A DNA stretch of 64,000 nt from NCBI GenBank assembly GCA_002077065.1, contig NAJO01000011.1, positions 1,015,001 to 1,079,000 on the forward strand, written 5' to 3'. Below, piece by piece: positions 55,901 through 64,000 of this stretch. A program made the translations under genes and the position numbers. Each line of letters opens with the position of its first letter. The stretch's first letter is position 1. The notes beneath the pieces were generated by a model. The model saw only the letters and a list, made by a program, of their open reading frames with translations, made no database searches and was not told the origin of the DNA. The stretch comes from Cryoendolithus antarcticus. Taxonomy: Eukaryota > Ascomycota > Dothideomycetes > Cladosporiales > Cladosporiaceae.

Positions 55901-58900
55901 TGATCCGATGTTGATCGCGAGCCTTGCATTTACGACCGCCCAGAAGCTCAACGGGGTTCCATGGAGAGTGTGGTGCAAGATCATCACAGCAGATAGAACA
56001 GAGGCATCTTCTCGAATCTCGTGGTCATCAGAATGCAGACATCGTTCACATTCCCCTCGAAGATCATCAAGTCTTGAAAGGTTGAACTGTGTCGCGACTG
56101 CACGCGCCACTGACGCTAAGAGCTCCGTGCCCTCCGCATGCATCTCTGGTGGAACGAACGCGCTGCTCGCGATATCTGTACTCTGCCGTGCAATGACAAG
56201 AGAATACTGGTGTGTGCGATGGAGCAGCCCGCCCAGCTGCGGCAATGACAGCGTGTCATCTGTCTCGAGCTCCAGGAGATCGCAGAGTAGCTGGTGCAGA
56301 CGTGCAACGCATGGGGTTCGGTCAACTGGATCGAGGAACCAGAGACAGCGTGTCAGGTACCGGACGACGGAGCGAAGCATGTGATCTACATTCGCTGTAG
56401 CTGCCTCGAGCTGAGAGGTGCACTCATGCCCAGACAGATTCCGCAGAGTGCTGATAGCTGAGGCAATCGCAGCCGGGATCTTAGCAATCGCGGATGACAC
56501 TTCCTCTGTCCAAGCAGACCACTCGTACACTTCGGTGTCGATGTAGATACGTAAAGTCCCCGCTGCGACGTCGAGGTCTCGATTGCCAGATGTCAGGGCA
56601 GCAGGAAAGTCGCCACTGCCTATGAACGTCGAATGATGGAAGTGAGTATTTAGAGGCAATGGCCGAATGTCGAAGTCTACGGTATATCGCGTCCCGTGAG
56701 GGGCAAGATCCTTAAGCGTCGGATCTTGTTCGGGAATGAGTGCAAGGTCAAGGTCAAGGTCTTCTGGTCGATACTCGCCAAATCCAGCGAGAAGCTCCGC
56801 TGGCTGTCGATAGGTTGCACTCTCGATGTCAAGCCTCGCAGCGTGTCGCTTGCGAAAACGATGCGCAAGTCTTGCTGCAGACCACTCCGTAGCTGTTGGT
56901 GTTACAGCAGCCAGCTTGTCGGTCATCGGCGTTAGGCCAGCGTCCGTAGCATACATGGAAGAAGCCTGATCGCGACGATGGTAGTTCGCGATACCAGGAG
57001 CTTCACTAGCACGTGGTCCTTGAGCCGCTATCGCGGTCATGCGCTCGATTTGACGTCTGAACGCTGTCAACCTGTCAAGACGCGCATCGTCGGCCTCTAG
57101 GCTCTCGAGCTGTGCCGTCTGATACCTCACAGCTGGCCGTGTTGGCTTGGCTTTGCGCACATGTGGTGTCTGCAAGTCATCCGATCGCTGATCTGGGTTG
57201 TCTCCTTCCTGCTCGGCTGCACGTGGGACAGCGTACTTGTCAAGACGAGGCTGGCGAAGTGTCCCTTGTGCAGACCGTGTCCGACTCTGAGCCTGGGTAC
57301 CGTTGTGGGGAATTGGAAGCCCGTCTGGGAGCCTTGTCTGCTGCTGATGATTCAGTAGAGGCGCAAGTGGTGATCGATTTGTGGAGGTATGTGCAGGCGT
57401 CGAGATAGCGTAAGGCATAAGCTTGCCCGTCCGCCACCTTTGTAGTGGCTCGTTCGCTTCGGCAGTGTCGTCTCGCGTTGCAAGACGGACAGTCTTGCGT
57501 GTCGGTGAAGCTCTGGCTGCGTTCAAGGACCGTTTTGCCGTGCGTCTTGCAAGTCGTATGAAAGTCGGCAGCATCTCGTGGACTACTGGAGAACTGCGCG
57601 GCTGATCGAGTATGCCCAGTGCCGCTGATTTCGCCTGCTTCGCATTCGATGCGCTTGAGTGTGTATGATGGTTTCTGCGGCGTCTCTTTGGTGAAAGTGG
57701 AGCATGTAGTGATCGTTGAGCCCTGTGATTTTCGGATAGATCGATATCGACGGTCCTTGATTGCACACGCTGGAACGCTTGCGTAATTCCTGGCTGCTTC
57801 TTGCGAAAAAGACCTGACTTCCGTGGGCCACGCGATCCACCAGCAAACATCATGTCAATCGTATCAACTTCCATGACATCATCGTCGTTCCCAATGAAGG
57901 ATTGGCTGGTAGCATGATAGCTGTCGTGCTCTGATTGTGTGCCTGCAGAAGTAGCAGTTCGGCGGGCCGGACTACTGTCGGTCCCATCACCATCTGACAT
58001 GTCCAAGGCCAGACTCGGCGATCTTCGATGCGGACGGTGTACTGTACGTGCCACACCCTTCTGCGTCGCAGGAGGTCCTCGCGATGGAGATGGAGACAAG
58101 TCCCTGTTCGCAGGAGCTGTAACATTGCTGTGTACTGTTTGAGCCTTGAGATCAATCTTCAGCCACGATGCTGGGAGCACGCCTTTGATGCGTCGGCGCT
58201 CTTTGACGAGCCGTCTGTCGTCAATCTCAGGCTCCTGAGCCTCGGGCTCTGACTTTCCGGACGATCCATCGCTTATCGTTTGCACCTGCACTGGACTGTG
58301 TTTCGATCTTCGTGCACCCCGTTGTGGAGATCGCTGGAGCGACCCGGGCGTATTCGAAGTGCGAGGTGGCGGCCGAATCTCTGAAGAGATCTCAGGCGTA
58401 GGCAAATGCAGAGGAGATAGACCGCGAGGTCGCCGGAATAGTGTTGGAGGCACGGCTCCTTTCGAGCTTGGACGACTGCTTGACGATCTTAATGGCGGAG
58501 AGACAAGGACCGCAAAAGTGTCGTTATCAGCGAGAGAAGTACTCTTTCTGTACGAAGGCGCTTGGACACGCTGCGTCAAGAGCTTTCTGCGCTTCCGACG
58601 GTGCTGGTCTGATGCCGCAGTACCTTGTGCAAGCAAGGACCCAATGTCTGGGAGATCATCATCACTGGAGGAATGCGACTGAGAGCCGGAGTGTGATTGA
58701 GACGATCCAGGAACAACGGTACCGGCCACATTGTGATCGACGACCATTGGCGAGCTGGAATAGACTCCCGGAGAACTGCTGAATCTAGCCTGAAGCTGAT
58801 TCTGTGACTCATCGAGTCTCTGTGAAGCCTCTTGCGTATCCTCAGCATTGGAAGTCACTTCCTCAAGTCGGACCGGTTTCATGCCACGCTCTCTGCATTG

Positions 58901-59593
58901 CCGCTGATACAGCTCCTTCTCGTACATGTATGGATGCATCTGCTTCGCTTGCCGCGCCCGGAGTGATCTCCGACCGAACTCGGAGATGACATGGTCAGCA
59001 TCGTGATGTCGATCTGTAACAATGCCAGATATATGCGGATCCAGTGAGCTACGTGAAGATGAAATCGGGAAGGCTCCAGGGTCTGACACTATGGCTGTAG
59101 GAGAACTCGAAAGACTGCTCAAGGGAGATGATGCAGTCGACCCAGGCTCAACGGTATACGTCGGTTCTGTAACGGCATCATGCTGTGAAGTCGGAAGAGG
59201 AGATGCGTCATCCTCTAGGGGTGCTGAAAATAAGCCAGTGTACCACGTGGGTCTTGATTTGGATTGAGGGAGAAAACGCTCGTCATGTCTGACCTCGATC
59301 TCGACATCCAAAAGTGCCAAGTGCTGGCTCACTGGCAATGCAGGCGCGGGTGGGGCTGCATTCTCCGGAAGCGCCGTCGTCTCCTCAATTGTTAAAAGAA
59401 CATCGCTCGCTGGGATGGCTGGCTGTCCTACAAGCGATTCTTCGCCTTCGCCATCGCCATTGGAGCTCCATGAGGTGCCGGCACTAGTATCAATGAGCGG
59501 CACAGCCAGTCGAGAGACCTGACTCTCGATACCAAGGCTTAGGTCATCGTCATCCGAGTCCGGCACCTCTCCGCGATCCTGCCAGCGTACCAT
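52913..59593 (-). CDS. Mus7/MMS22 family DNA-repair protein
   Basis: A single uninterrupted exon of 2226 residues, the largest gene here. It starts with the family-typical WQDRGEVPDSDDDDLSLG. The first ~900 residues are Ser/Arg/Pro-rich and disordered with many basic patches (KKRRKLLTQR type). The remaining ~1300 residues are helical and repeat-like without enzyme motifs, ending in GRYYVRRGNGSKDV. Mus7/MMS22 works with a cullin ligase and the replisome to repair stalled forks and resist alkylation damage. The assignment rests on the N-terminal signature, size and architecture, so I hold it as likely rather than proven. The promoter contains two perfect MCB sites. Confidence 0.8.
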   Translation of the reverse strand: MVRWQDRGEVPDSDDDDLSLGIESQVSRLAVPLIDTSAGTSWSSNGDGEGEESLVGQPAIPASDVLLTIEETTALPENAAPPAPALPVSQHLALLDVEIEVRHDERFLPQSKSRPTWYTGLFSAPLEDDASPLPTSQHDAVTEPTYTVEPGSTASSPLSSLSSSPTAIVSDPGAFPISSSRSSLDPHISGIVTDRHHDADHVISEFGRRSLRARQAKQMHPYMYEKELYQRQCRERGMKPVRLEEVTSNAEDTQEASQRLDESQNQLQARFSSSPGVYSSSPMVVDHNVAGTVVPGSSQSHSGSQSHSSSDDDLPDIGSLLAQGTAASDQHRRKRRKLLTQRVQAPSYRKSTSLADNDTFAVLVSPPLRSSSSRPSSKGAVPPTLFRRPRGLSPLHLPTPEISSEIRPPPRTSNTPGSLQRSPQRGARRSKHSPVQVQTISDGSSGKSEPEAQEPEIDDRRLVKERRRIKGVLPASWLKIDLKAQTVHSNVTAPANRDLSPSPSRGPPATQKGVARTVHRPHRRSPSLALDMSDGDGTDSSPARRTATSAGTQSEHDSYHATSQSFIGNDDDVMEVDTIDMMFAGGSRGPRKSGLFRKKQPGITQAFQRVQSRTVDIDLSENHRAQRSLHAPLSPKRRRRNHHTHSSASNAKQAKSAALGILDQPRSSPVVHEMLPTFIRLARRTAKRSLNAARASPTRKTVRLATRDDTAEANEPLQRWRTGKLMPYAISTPAHTSTNRSPLAPLLNHQQQTRLPDGLPIPHNGTQAQSRTRSAQGTLRQPRLDKYAVPRAAEQEGDNPDQRSDDLQTPHVRKAKPTRPAVRYQTAQLESLEADDARLDRLTAFRRQIERMTAIAAQGPRASEAPGIANYHRRDQASSMYATDAGLTPMTDKLAAVTPTATEWSAARLAHRFRKRHAARLDIESATYRQPAELLAGFGEYRPEDLDLDLALIPEQDPTLKDLAPHGTRYTVDFDIRPLPLNTHFHHSTFIGSGDFPAALTSGNRDLDVAAGTLRIYIDTEVYEWSAWTEEVSSAIAKIPAAIASAISTLRNLSGHECTSQLEAATANVDHMLRSVVRYLTRCLWFLDPVDRTPCVARLHQLLCDLLELETDDTLSLPQLGGLLHRTHQYSLVIARQSTDIASSAFVPPEMHAEGTELLASVARAVATQFNLSRLDDLRGECERCLHSDDHEIREDASVLSAVMILHHTLHGTPLSFWAVVNARLAINIGSMVSVRELDSLWYSVFTLLPAIALPATGRVVDTGSSNMPSMDWTLPRAVISRCFELYAATSRQHGSTINEYIRAIMTRCYTLVATWQCWTCEPVLGTILDFFAKRGLGLLRNEHGHGSPDFLEHLAGGKPDLLVIPQDRSFHIFLKLLAVTNRGLRQHGVYTDKKIASMTWRFIPNHARVYRRDAEVKQSDIEALRNHCDLLSTLYFAAPPSGRPSIRLLQDLVDLNTSHIEACRIIIKSWANLAAFQMSLDEDQVVLGPLAAWYKDMVHATCSQYRLARTEAQQQYAEATAQGTLGLTHDLLERTVATNQRQVAAMLVDLLACMRRAVSSAKDVSGALFFIKTAEPWKAFDSFDPSERRLLPVFNEALELIEILVAIRPDAAKDESQPVSDDSQDYGDSSIFQDLDGDSMRAMDNAKKDIVTCLAEHVAPLVSNAYGSEFAPDDALLMKLIEVWAALGSRLVQQGSHTWSNLVDDYSPGAWYQLRDTAQHRKYTPLFLARLVATGREAFSSLKCTVLTAWLKSLVERESNLKYQHELTAALLRYRDEDDLLSNLPFVSSADGSDTIVTLQKLRERRLATIASVLSSMRDGYNSAMYAHPQALSELRRTYANLLRQLMQAMKSNYQDLQTPGSNAVAGEAQGAYVIFVQQLVSALQQYTTDVCPVDRFFTDSSVFPLPVNDPEYVVGRLRAYVPKLSDAKTRKQLAVFVHTVSERAAVDGQQAYLAEQLATAMSGPEHVEAHTGPSLRYVMITSILPAYIENALASACSWILAVPALDACTSVISELLHDIDLDSGEARERAVEESGAVLLSAQHMLGSLRLSLDAFRDKAETKVVLSRVLDLCRAGTSLAQHIRRTTSTDDKLLRQLYQLRKAIHIIVERPHDPMEDIGIADELGTVAELRVATGYPDTGDFTTRQLQDSLAKDWYEVTGRYYVRRGNGSKDVVTSLGTAEQVEAGLRDSMRRFEHSWQAITCTRRLGRRRIEEEEDHGLGDLVV

Positions 59594-59926
59594 TGATGCC
59601 TCTCATGGCGATAGAGCTGGTGCGTACTTCAGTGGTGCTTCTCCTGGATGTATGTGCCTTATGATGCAAAGTGGCGATACTGTGGTGTACACCAATCCAA
59701 GAGGTGAAGTGGAGGACGCGTCAAAACGCGTGTACCGAATGCGGCAAGTGCAGCCCGATAACGGAGGTAGGTAACTCCGATCCGAGCGATATGAGAGCAT
59801 GACCAAGGGACCTGAGTGCCACAACTCAAGACAACACTCGCCATCCCGTATCTTACCTCTTTAGAAAGAACGCATAACGACTCGATCTGCCCATTTTCTT
59901 GTCGCAAGCAGGCCTAAGGCGCTAAA
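59594..59926. other. Bidirectional promoter, MMS22-like / SDE2
   Basis: 333 bp separate the two divergent starts. It holds the MCB pair and no coding signal. Confidence 0.6.
59716..59731. promoter_or_regulatory. Two adjacent MluI cell-cycle boxes
   Basis: ACGCGT at 59716-59721 and 59726-59731, ten bases apart, 123-138 bp upstream of the MMS22-like start and about 200 bp upstream of SDE2. Paired MCBs on one helical face are typical MBF targets. Confidence 0.6.
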
Positions 59927-60940
59927 ATGGCCACCACCATGTCCAGCACGGCTGCGACCACCTTGCCGACTGCCCATACCACTGCACAGTCCAATCCACG
60001 GATAACACTTCTGATCACCACATTTCCTGGCCTGGGACTGCCACGAACACTCAGTATACCGGTATCATCTAGCACGAGCATACATGACGTTCTCACTACT
60101 ATCTACGCACGGTTGCCAAACCCCGACATTGTACGCAGCCTGCTTGTTACGACTACATCCAACAAACTCCTACGTCTCCACGACGAAGAAGCCATCAGCT
60201 CGCTCCAAGCCGACAAACCTTCCGACTTCCTCCCTCTCCGTATCAGCGCCCGGCTATGCGGCGGCAAAGGTGGTTTTGGCTCCCAGCTCCGCGCTGCCGG
60301 CGGTCGCATGAGCAGCCGCAAGAACCGCGATCGCCAAAACCAAAACGGCAGCAATCGTAACCTCGATGGCCGCAGGCTACGCACTATCGATGAAGCCAAA
60401 CGCCTCGCAGACTACCTTGCCACTAAGCCCGAGATGGAGAAAGCAGAGCGGGAGGAGCGCAAGAAGCGCTGGGAGGCTGTGGTGGATGCTGTAGAGGCTA
60501 CCGAGGAGGGGATCAAGTCTGGAAAAATGGGCAGCAATCAGGGCAGGCTGGACGCGGAGTATGTGGAGAGTAAACAGGTTGCTGAGGAGAAGGTCAGGGA
60601 GGCGGTGATGAAGGCTATGAGGGAGCAGAGTGCTGCGGATGCGAGGACGGGGAGTGAGAGTTCGCTTGAGGAGGACAACGGGAGTGGTGAGGAAGATGAC
60701 GATGTATCCGAGCCGGACGACGATGCTGAGATGCCAGAGGCCAGCAGTAGTCGCACGTTCTTTGGGTGGGATGATGATGACGACGACGAGGATGATGGTG
60801 AGGATGAGAACGAGGAAGTCCGCCGCGTCGAGCCTGAGATTCCACCTCCAAAAGATGCAGTCTCTGTGCAGCTAGTCGAAGAGCTGACGTCGACAGTCCC
60901 TCCGATTTTGGATGAGACTGTGTACTCAGAGAAAACCTGA
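59927..60940 (+). CDS. SDE2: Sde2 telomere-silencing / splicing activator with ubiquitin-like leader
   Basis: A single exon of 337 residues. The N-terminal ~113 residues form a ubiquitin-like fold (LLITTFPGLGLPRTLSIPV). It ends at the conserved processing site CGGKGGFGSQLRAAGG, where cleavage between Gly113 and Lys114 releases a Lys-starting Sde2 in fission yeast. The following basic helix (SSRKNRDRQNQNGSNRNLDGRRLRTIDEAKRLADYL) is the Sde2 domain that joins the spliceosome to splice selected introns. The C-terminal third is a highly acidic disordered tail. It is nuclear after cleavage. The divergent partner is the MMS22-like gene. Confidence 0.92.
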   Translation: MATTMSSTAATTLPTAHTTAQSNPRITLLITTFPGLGLPRTLSIPVSSSTSIHDVLTTIYARLPNPDIVRSLLVTTTSNKLLRLHDEEAISSLQADKPSDFLPLRISARLCGGKGGFGSQLRAAGGRMSSRKNRDRQNQNGSNRNLDGRRLRTIDEAKRLADYLATKPEMEKAEREERKKRWEAVVDAVEATEEGIKSGKMGSNQGRLDAEYVESKQVAEEKVREAVMKAMREQSAADARTGSESSLEEDNGSGEEDDDVSEPDDDAEMPEASSSRTFFGWDDDDDDEDDGEDENEEVRRVEPEIPPPKDAVSVQLVEELTSTVPPILDETVYSEKT

Positions 60941-61218
60941 TATCTGCAGGTGACAGACAAGAGCACACTTCCAATAATGAGCAACGATATCAAAGAGACT
61001 GCTCGGTTTGACCTAAGGGTCCTACTGGGACTATGTCTTCCTGACCGATACTTCTCTACCCGTACCTTGGCGACCCGTTCTTGCAATGGTCGTCTTCATT
61101 GATTTCTCGCTACATCCACCATGACGATCAACGATAGGAAGAAGCGAGAATCTGTAAAGATAACCAACCATCGATCAAGCGAACTCCATAAAGGTACTAC
61201 CTGTAACCCATCGACACC

Positions 61219-63331
61219 TCACATCAAATAAACCCTCGCCTCCCACCCCTGCAACGCCCCAGCCTCCTGCTCAAAAGGACTATAATTCCCAATAAGCACC
61301 AACGGCTTCCTAGTAACCTTCCTACTCCACTTATCCACCTCCCCCGTCTCCCTCAACGCCTCCCTAGGGAACGTAAACGGCAGCCTCTCCGCTGAAAAGT
61401 TCAGCAAGACCAGCGCCTTATATCCATTCCAAGTCTCCTTCACGAAAGTAAACAACCTCTCGTTATCCCGATCAAGACACTTGAACGTCCCGAGGATGAA
61501 CAACTCCTTGTGTCGAGCGCGGTACTTAATCATCTTCCGCCAGAAGTTCAGCGGCGAGTCCCTATCGCCATTCTGCTTCGCGACGTTGATCTCGCGGTAA
61601 TTGTCGTTTAGTGGCATCCAGGGGCCATCGGGGTGGGCTGTGAAACCCGCGTTCGCGCTGTCGTCCCACTGCATCGGTGTGCGAGTGTTGTCTCGGCCGA
61701 CGTTCAGCACATCGTCGATTGCTAGCTGAGCCATGTATGGGTCACCATCGGGTGTGGCGTACTTTGGCCGGGCGCACCATTTCTGCGCGTCTATGTCCCT
61801 GAAGTCGGAGGGACCGAAGTGCGAGGGCATGTTGTGCATGCCTATCTCTTGGCCTTGGAAGATGAAGAGGGAGCCCGAGAGGGTGCATTCGAGGATGCAC
61901 ATCAGCTTGCAGGCGCGACTCCAGTAGTCGGGGTGATCTGTCACCCAGCGGCGTATGGAGCGGACTTGGTCGTGATTCTCCGCGAAGGAGGTTGTCCAGG
62001 CTTCACCGCCAGTGCTTGAGATGAGAGACTGAGTCTTCGCGATACAGTCCTTCATCTCCGGAAGTAAGAAGCCTTGGCCGGGGTTAAGTACCTCATGTTT
62101 GTCGACGAGATCGGGGTGGTCGTTGCCGCCCTGTATTGCAGATCAGTAGATGCACGATTCCGTGGACGAAAGCTCGACGTACCAGCTCGCACATATCAAA
62201 GTCGAAGCTCGCGTCATACTCAGCCCTATCCTGCATCATGTACTTGAGGAGCTCATCTGGCTTAGTCCCTGGCAGCTCGCCCACCATGAAGACGACGTCA
62301 TGCATCCCTTTGCCGTACGGATCCATGGCCACTCGTCGCATTTCTTGAATGTACTCATGAATGCGTGGCCCATTGAGATGGTGTGCGCTGAAGTCCTGGA
62401 ATTCGGAGAAGTCGGTAGTTACCTCAGCGTCGGTGAACGTCATGTCCTTGCTCATGCGGTTGCTCGTGTCGACTCTGAACCCATCGATACCCTTCTTCAG
62501 CCAGAACTCGATAGCCGTAGCGTAGATGGCTTTGCGACAAGCCTCTGTCTCCCAGTTGAGATCCGGTTGGCATTTGAGAAAGCAGTGCAAGTAGAACTGC
62601 TGCCGCTCCTCGCACCAAGTCCAAGCCGTGTCGTGAATCAAAGCGGCGCGCCAATTGTTAGGCTCCATGTACCTGATTGGCTCGCCGGGTTTAGATCGTA
62701 CGATGAAGTCGCCCTCTGCGTCTCGCTTCGGGTCAGCCCAGATGTACCAGTCTGCCTTCGGGTTTGTCTTGTCTTTACGGCTTTCTTCGAACCATGCGTG
62801 CTTGTCGCTCGTATGGCTTACTACGAGATCGATAATTATCCGCATGCCTCGCTTCTTGGTCTGAGCAATCAGCTCGTCCATATCAGCCATCGTGCCAAAG
62901 TCTGGATCTATGGCAGAGTAATCTGTGATGTCGTAGCCCGCGTCCTTGTGCCCGTTGGCGTAGACTGGACACAGCCAGATGACGTCAACACCGAGAGACT
63001 GGATGTGGTCAAGTTTCTCGATCACGCCGCGGATGTCACCGTGGCGGCCCTTGAGGTCTCGGTCGGTGCGCTCTTGCTCGTCATCTTGGGCTTCGTCTGC
63101 GGACACACGCTCTTGGGCGGTGGTGCCGGAGTCCCTGAAAGAGCGAGGCCAGACTTGGTAGCAGACTACGTCTTTCCACCAAGGGCGTGCTTTGCCATCT
63201 GGACCGATGCGGTGCTCCTTCTTGTAGGCTTCGAGCTCTGCTGGTGACATGAGGGAGGTGTTGGCTTCTCGTGTGTGCTGTACATGAGGGTGCTGTGCCA
63301 TTGCATAGGCATTGTATTCGTTGGTAGACAT
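61219..63331 (-). CDS. GH13 alpha-glucosidase (maltase/oligo-1,6-glucosidase type)
   Basis: Exons 63331-62183 and 62130-61219 (52 bp intron, GTACGT donor) give 686 residues, about 100 more than yeast maltases. The TIM barrel shows VDVIWLCPVYANG, DLVVSHTSD, the nucleophile in GFRVDTSN, the acid/base Glu in VFMVGELPG, and FAENHDQVR with the third acid. The residue after the nucleophile is Thr, as in maltases; isomaltases have Val, so alpha-1,4 activity is more likely. The loop normally DSNGDGxGD is replaced by a ~30-residue acidic/charged insertion around QERVSADEAQDDEQERTD. No signal peptide, so it acts in the cytosol, presumably on imported maltose-like sugars. Confidence 0.93.
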
Positions 63332-63821
63332 AATCCTGAGGAGTCGTCAAAGTGCCCTAAGTGCTCTGATCGTCGATACTCCTGTTGCTGATCTGGTCGG
63401 AGTTGGTGGAGTGCTATAGGAATTAGAGCTGATGGAGACGACTTGAAGGAGAGTGCGATGATGTTAATCCAGAAGAGAGAGAACGCATCGCACTCTGGGC
63501 AGATAAATAGAGCCTGTACGGGCACGGTGACGGGCTCCTAGCAATCGTGAATAGAGAGAATAAGTGTAATAGCAAGCGTGAATGATATGTGAAGATAGTC
63601 ATCGGGCAGATGGCTACAGTCCCGGGCAGGTTTGCGTAGACACTGTAGGAAATGGGGAGTAACAAACTATGAGGAATAATCAAGCCGCCGCTGATCAAGC
63701 CAGACTTGGTACTGTCAAAGTAGATCAGACCGTACGACGATATCAGACAACACAGCAATCGTGCAAAGTCAGTATTAAAGCGCCGTGGTTCTAATACCCC
63801 CAGTCATATGCCAGCCCCTGA
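63332..63821. other. Alpha-glucosidase promoter region
   Basis: About 490 bp upstream of the GH13 start, with a TATTTAT near 63503. No gene is supported here. Confidence 0.45.
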
Positions 63822-63974
63822 TCACCTGAACTTGCTGACAATCACCGCAATAATCAACAGCACCAACACGGTGATGATCGCGATCGTCACTATTTTGTTG
63901 GTAGCCATCCTGGAAAGTCGTCAGCAACCAGCTATTCACCATCACCAAAGACTCGGCACCCACCTCCTCGCCAT
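63822..63974 (-). CDS. Candidate 32-residue single-span membrane microprotein
   Basis: Exon 1 (63974-63964) and exon 2 (63909-63822) are joined across a 54 bp intron with GTGGGT donor, CTGAC branch site and TTTCCAG acceptor, giving MARRMATNKIVTIAIITVLV followed by a hydrophobic run and SKFR. It has a basic N-terminus, about 22 hydrophobic residues and a short basic tail, a typical single-pass micropeptide. The gene may start beyond the right edge. The intron size and branch site match the other introns here, which supports it. An intron-less frame from 63908 would give 28 residues. No family is recognised. Confidence 0.45.
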
Positions 63975-64000
63975 ACTCCGCAACGTCTTATTACTCCGAT

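Noticed and set aside
62150..63247. 365-codon plus-strand frame opposite the alpha-glucosidase
   Set aside because: Mirror of a well-supported GH13 exon; no domain, no start context.

Overview
The window is nuclear DNA of a filamentous ascomycete (Pezizomycotina). A Dothideomycete-type genome is my best guess, from gene content and overall feel rather than from any search. The evidence is short spliceosomal introns (mostly 42-72 bp, with GTRNGT donors, CTNAC/CTAAC branch sites and YAG acceptors), GC-rich coding sequence, and typical fungal families: a HET-domain protein, a LIP-type secretory lipase, a fused TRP5 tryptophan synthase, a fungal tetraspanin, Mus7/MMS22, a GT34 mannosyltransferase and a Ypd1-type phosphotransfer protein. 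There are no operons, CRISPR arrays, rRNA genes, convincing tRNA genes or recognisable transposons.

Layout. 0-9.3 kb: a 5'-truncated unknown nuclear-looking protein, an allantoate-permease-like MFS transporter, a P450 and an alpha/beta-barrel protein, a possible small metabolic or detoxification group. 9.5-14.5 kb: HIT zinc-finger protein, divergent COX11, a cupin and a PAF-acetylhydrolase-like lipase. 15-25 kb: an unknown protein with a ubiquitin-interacting-motif-like C-terminus, RFC1, divergent mitochondrial uL16, mitochondrial GatC, divergent small membrane protein. 25.5-39.7 kb: TRP5, calcipressin, a six-exon secretory lipase, an Old Yellow Enzyme, mitochondrial aspartate aminotransferase, divergent UTP7/WDR46, tetraspanin. 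40.4-50.5 kb: a GT34 mannosyltransferase frame with an internal stop, a circularly permuted mitochondrial GTPase (GEP3/MTG3-like), a small secreted protein, a HET gene broken by two in-frame stops, a two-RRM protein and an SDR. 51.8-64 kb: the Ypd1 phosphorelay protein, a very large MMS22-like repair protein divergent from SDE2, a GH13 alpha-glucosidase, and a tiny single-span membrane protein at the edge.

Most genes are unrelated housekeeping functions. Recurrent themes are mitochondrial biogenesis (COX11, uL16m, GatC, GEP3/MTG3, AAT) and DNA replication or repair (RFC1, MMS22). Both replication/repair genes have MluI cell-cycle boxes in their divergent promoters. The most unusual signals are interrupted but otherwise intact reading frames (GT34, HET and the UIM-like gene), a repeat-expanded linker in tryptophan synthase, an acidic insertion replacing the usual metal-binding loop of the GH13 enzyme, and the split-exon microprotein. 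Exon joins were found by eye from splice signals and checked for frame closure; none is backed by transcript data.
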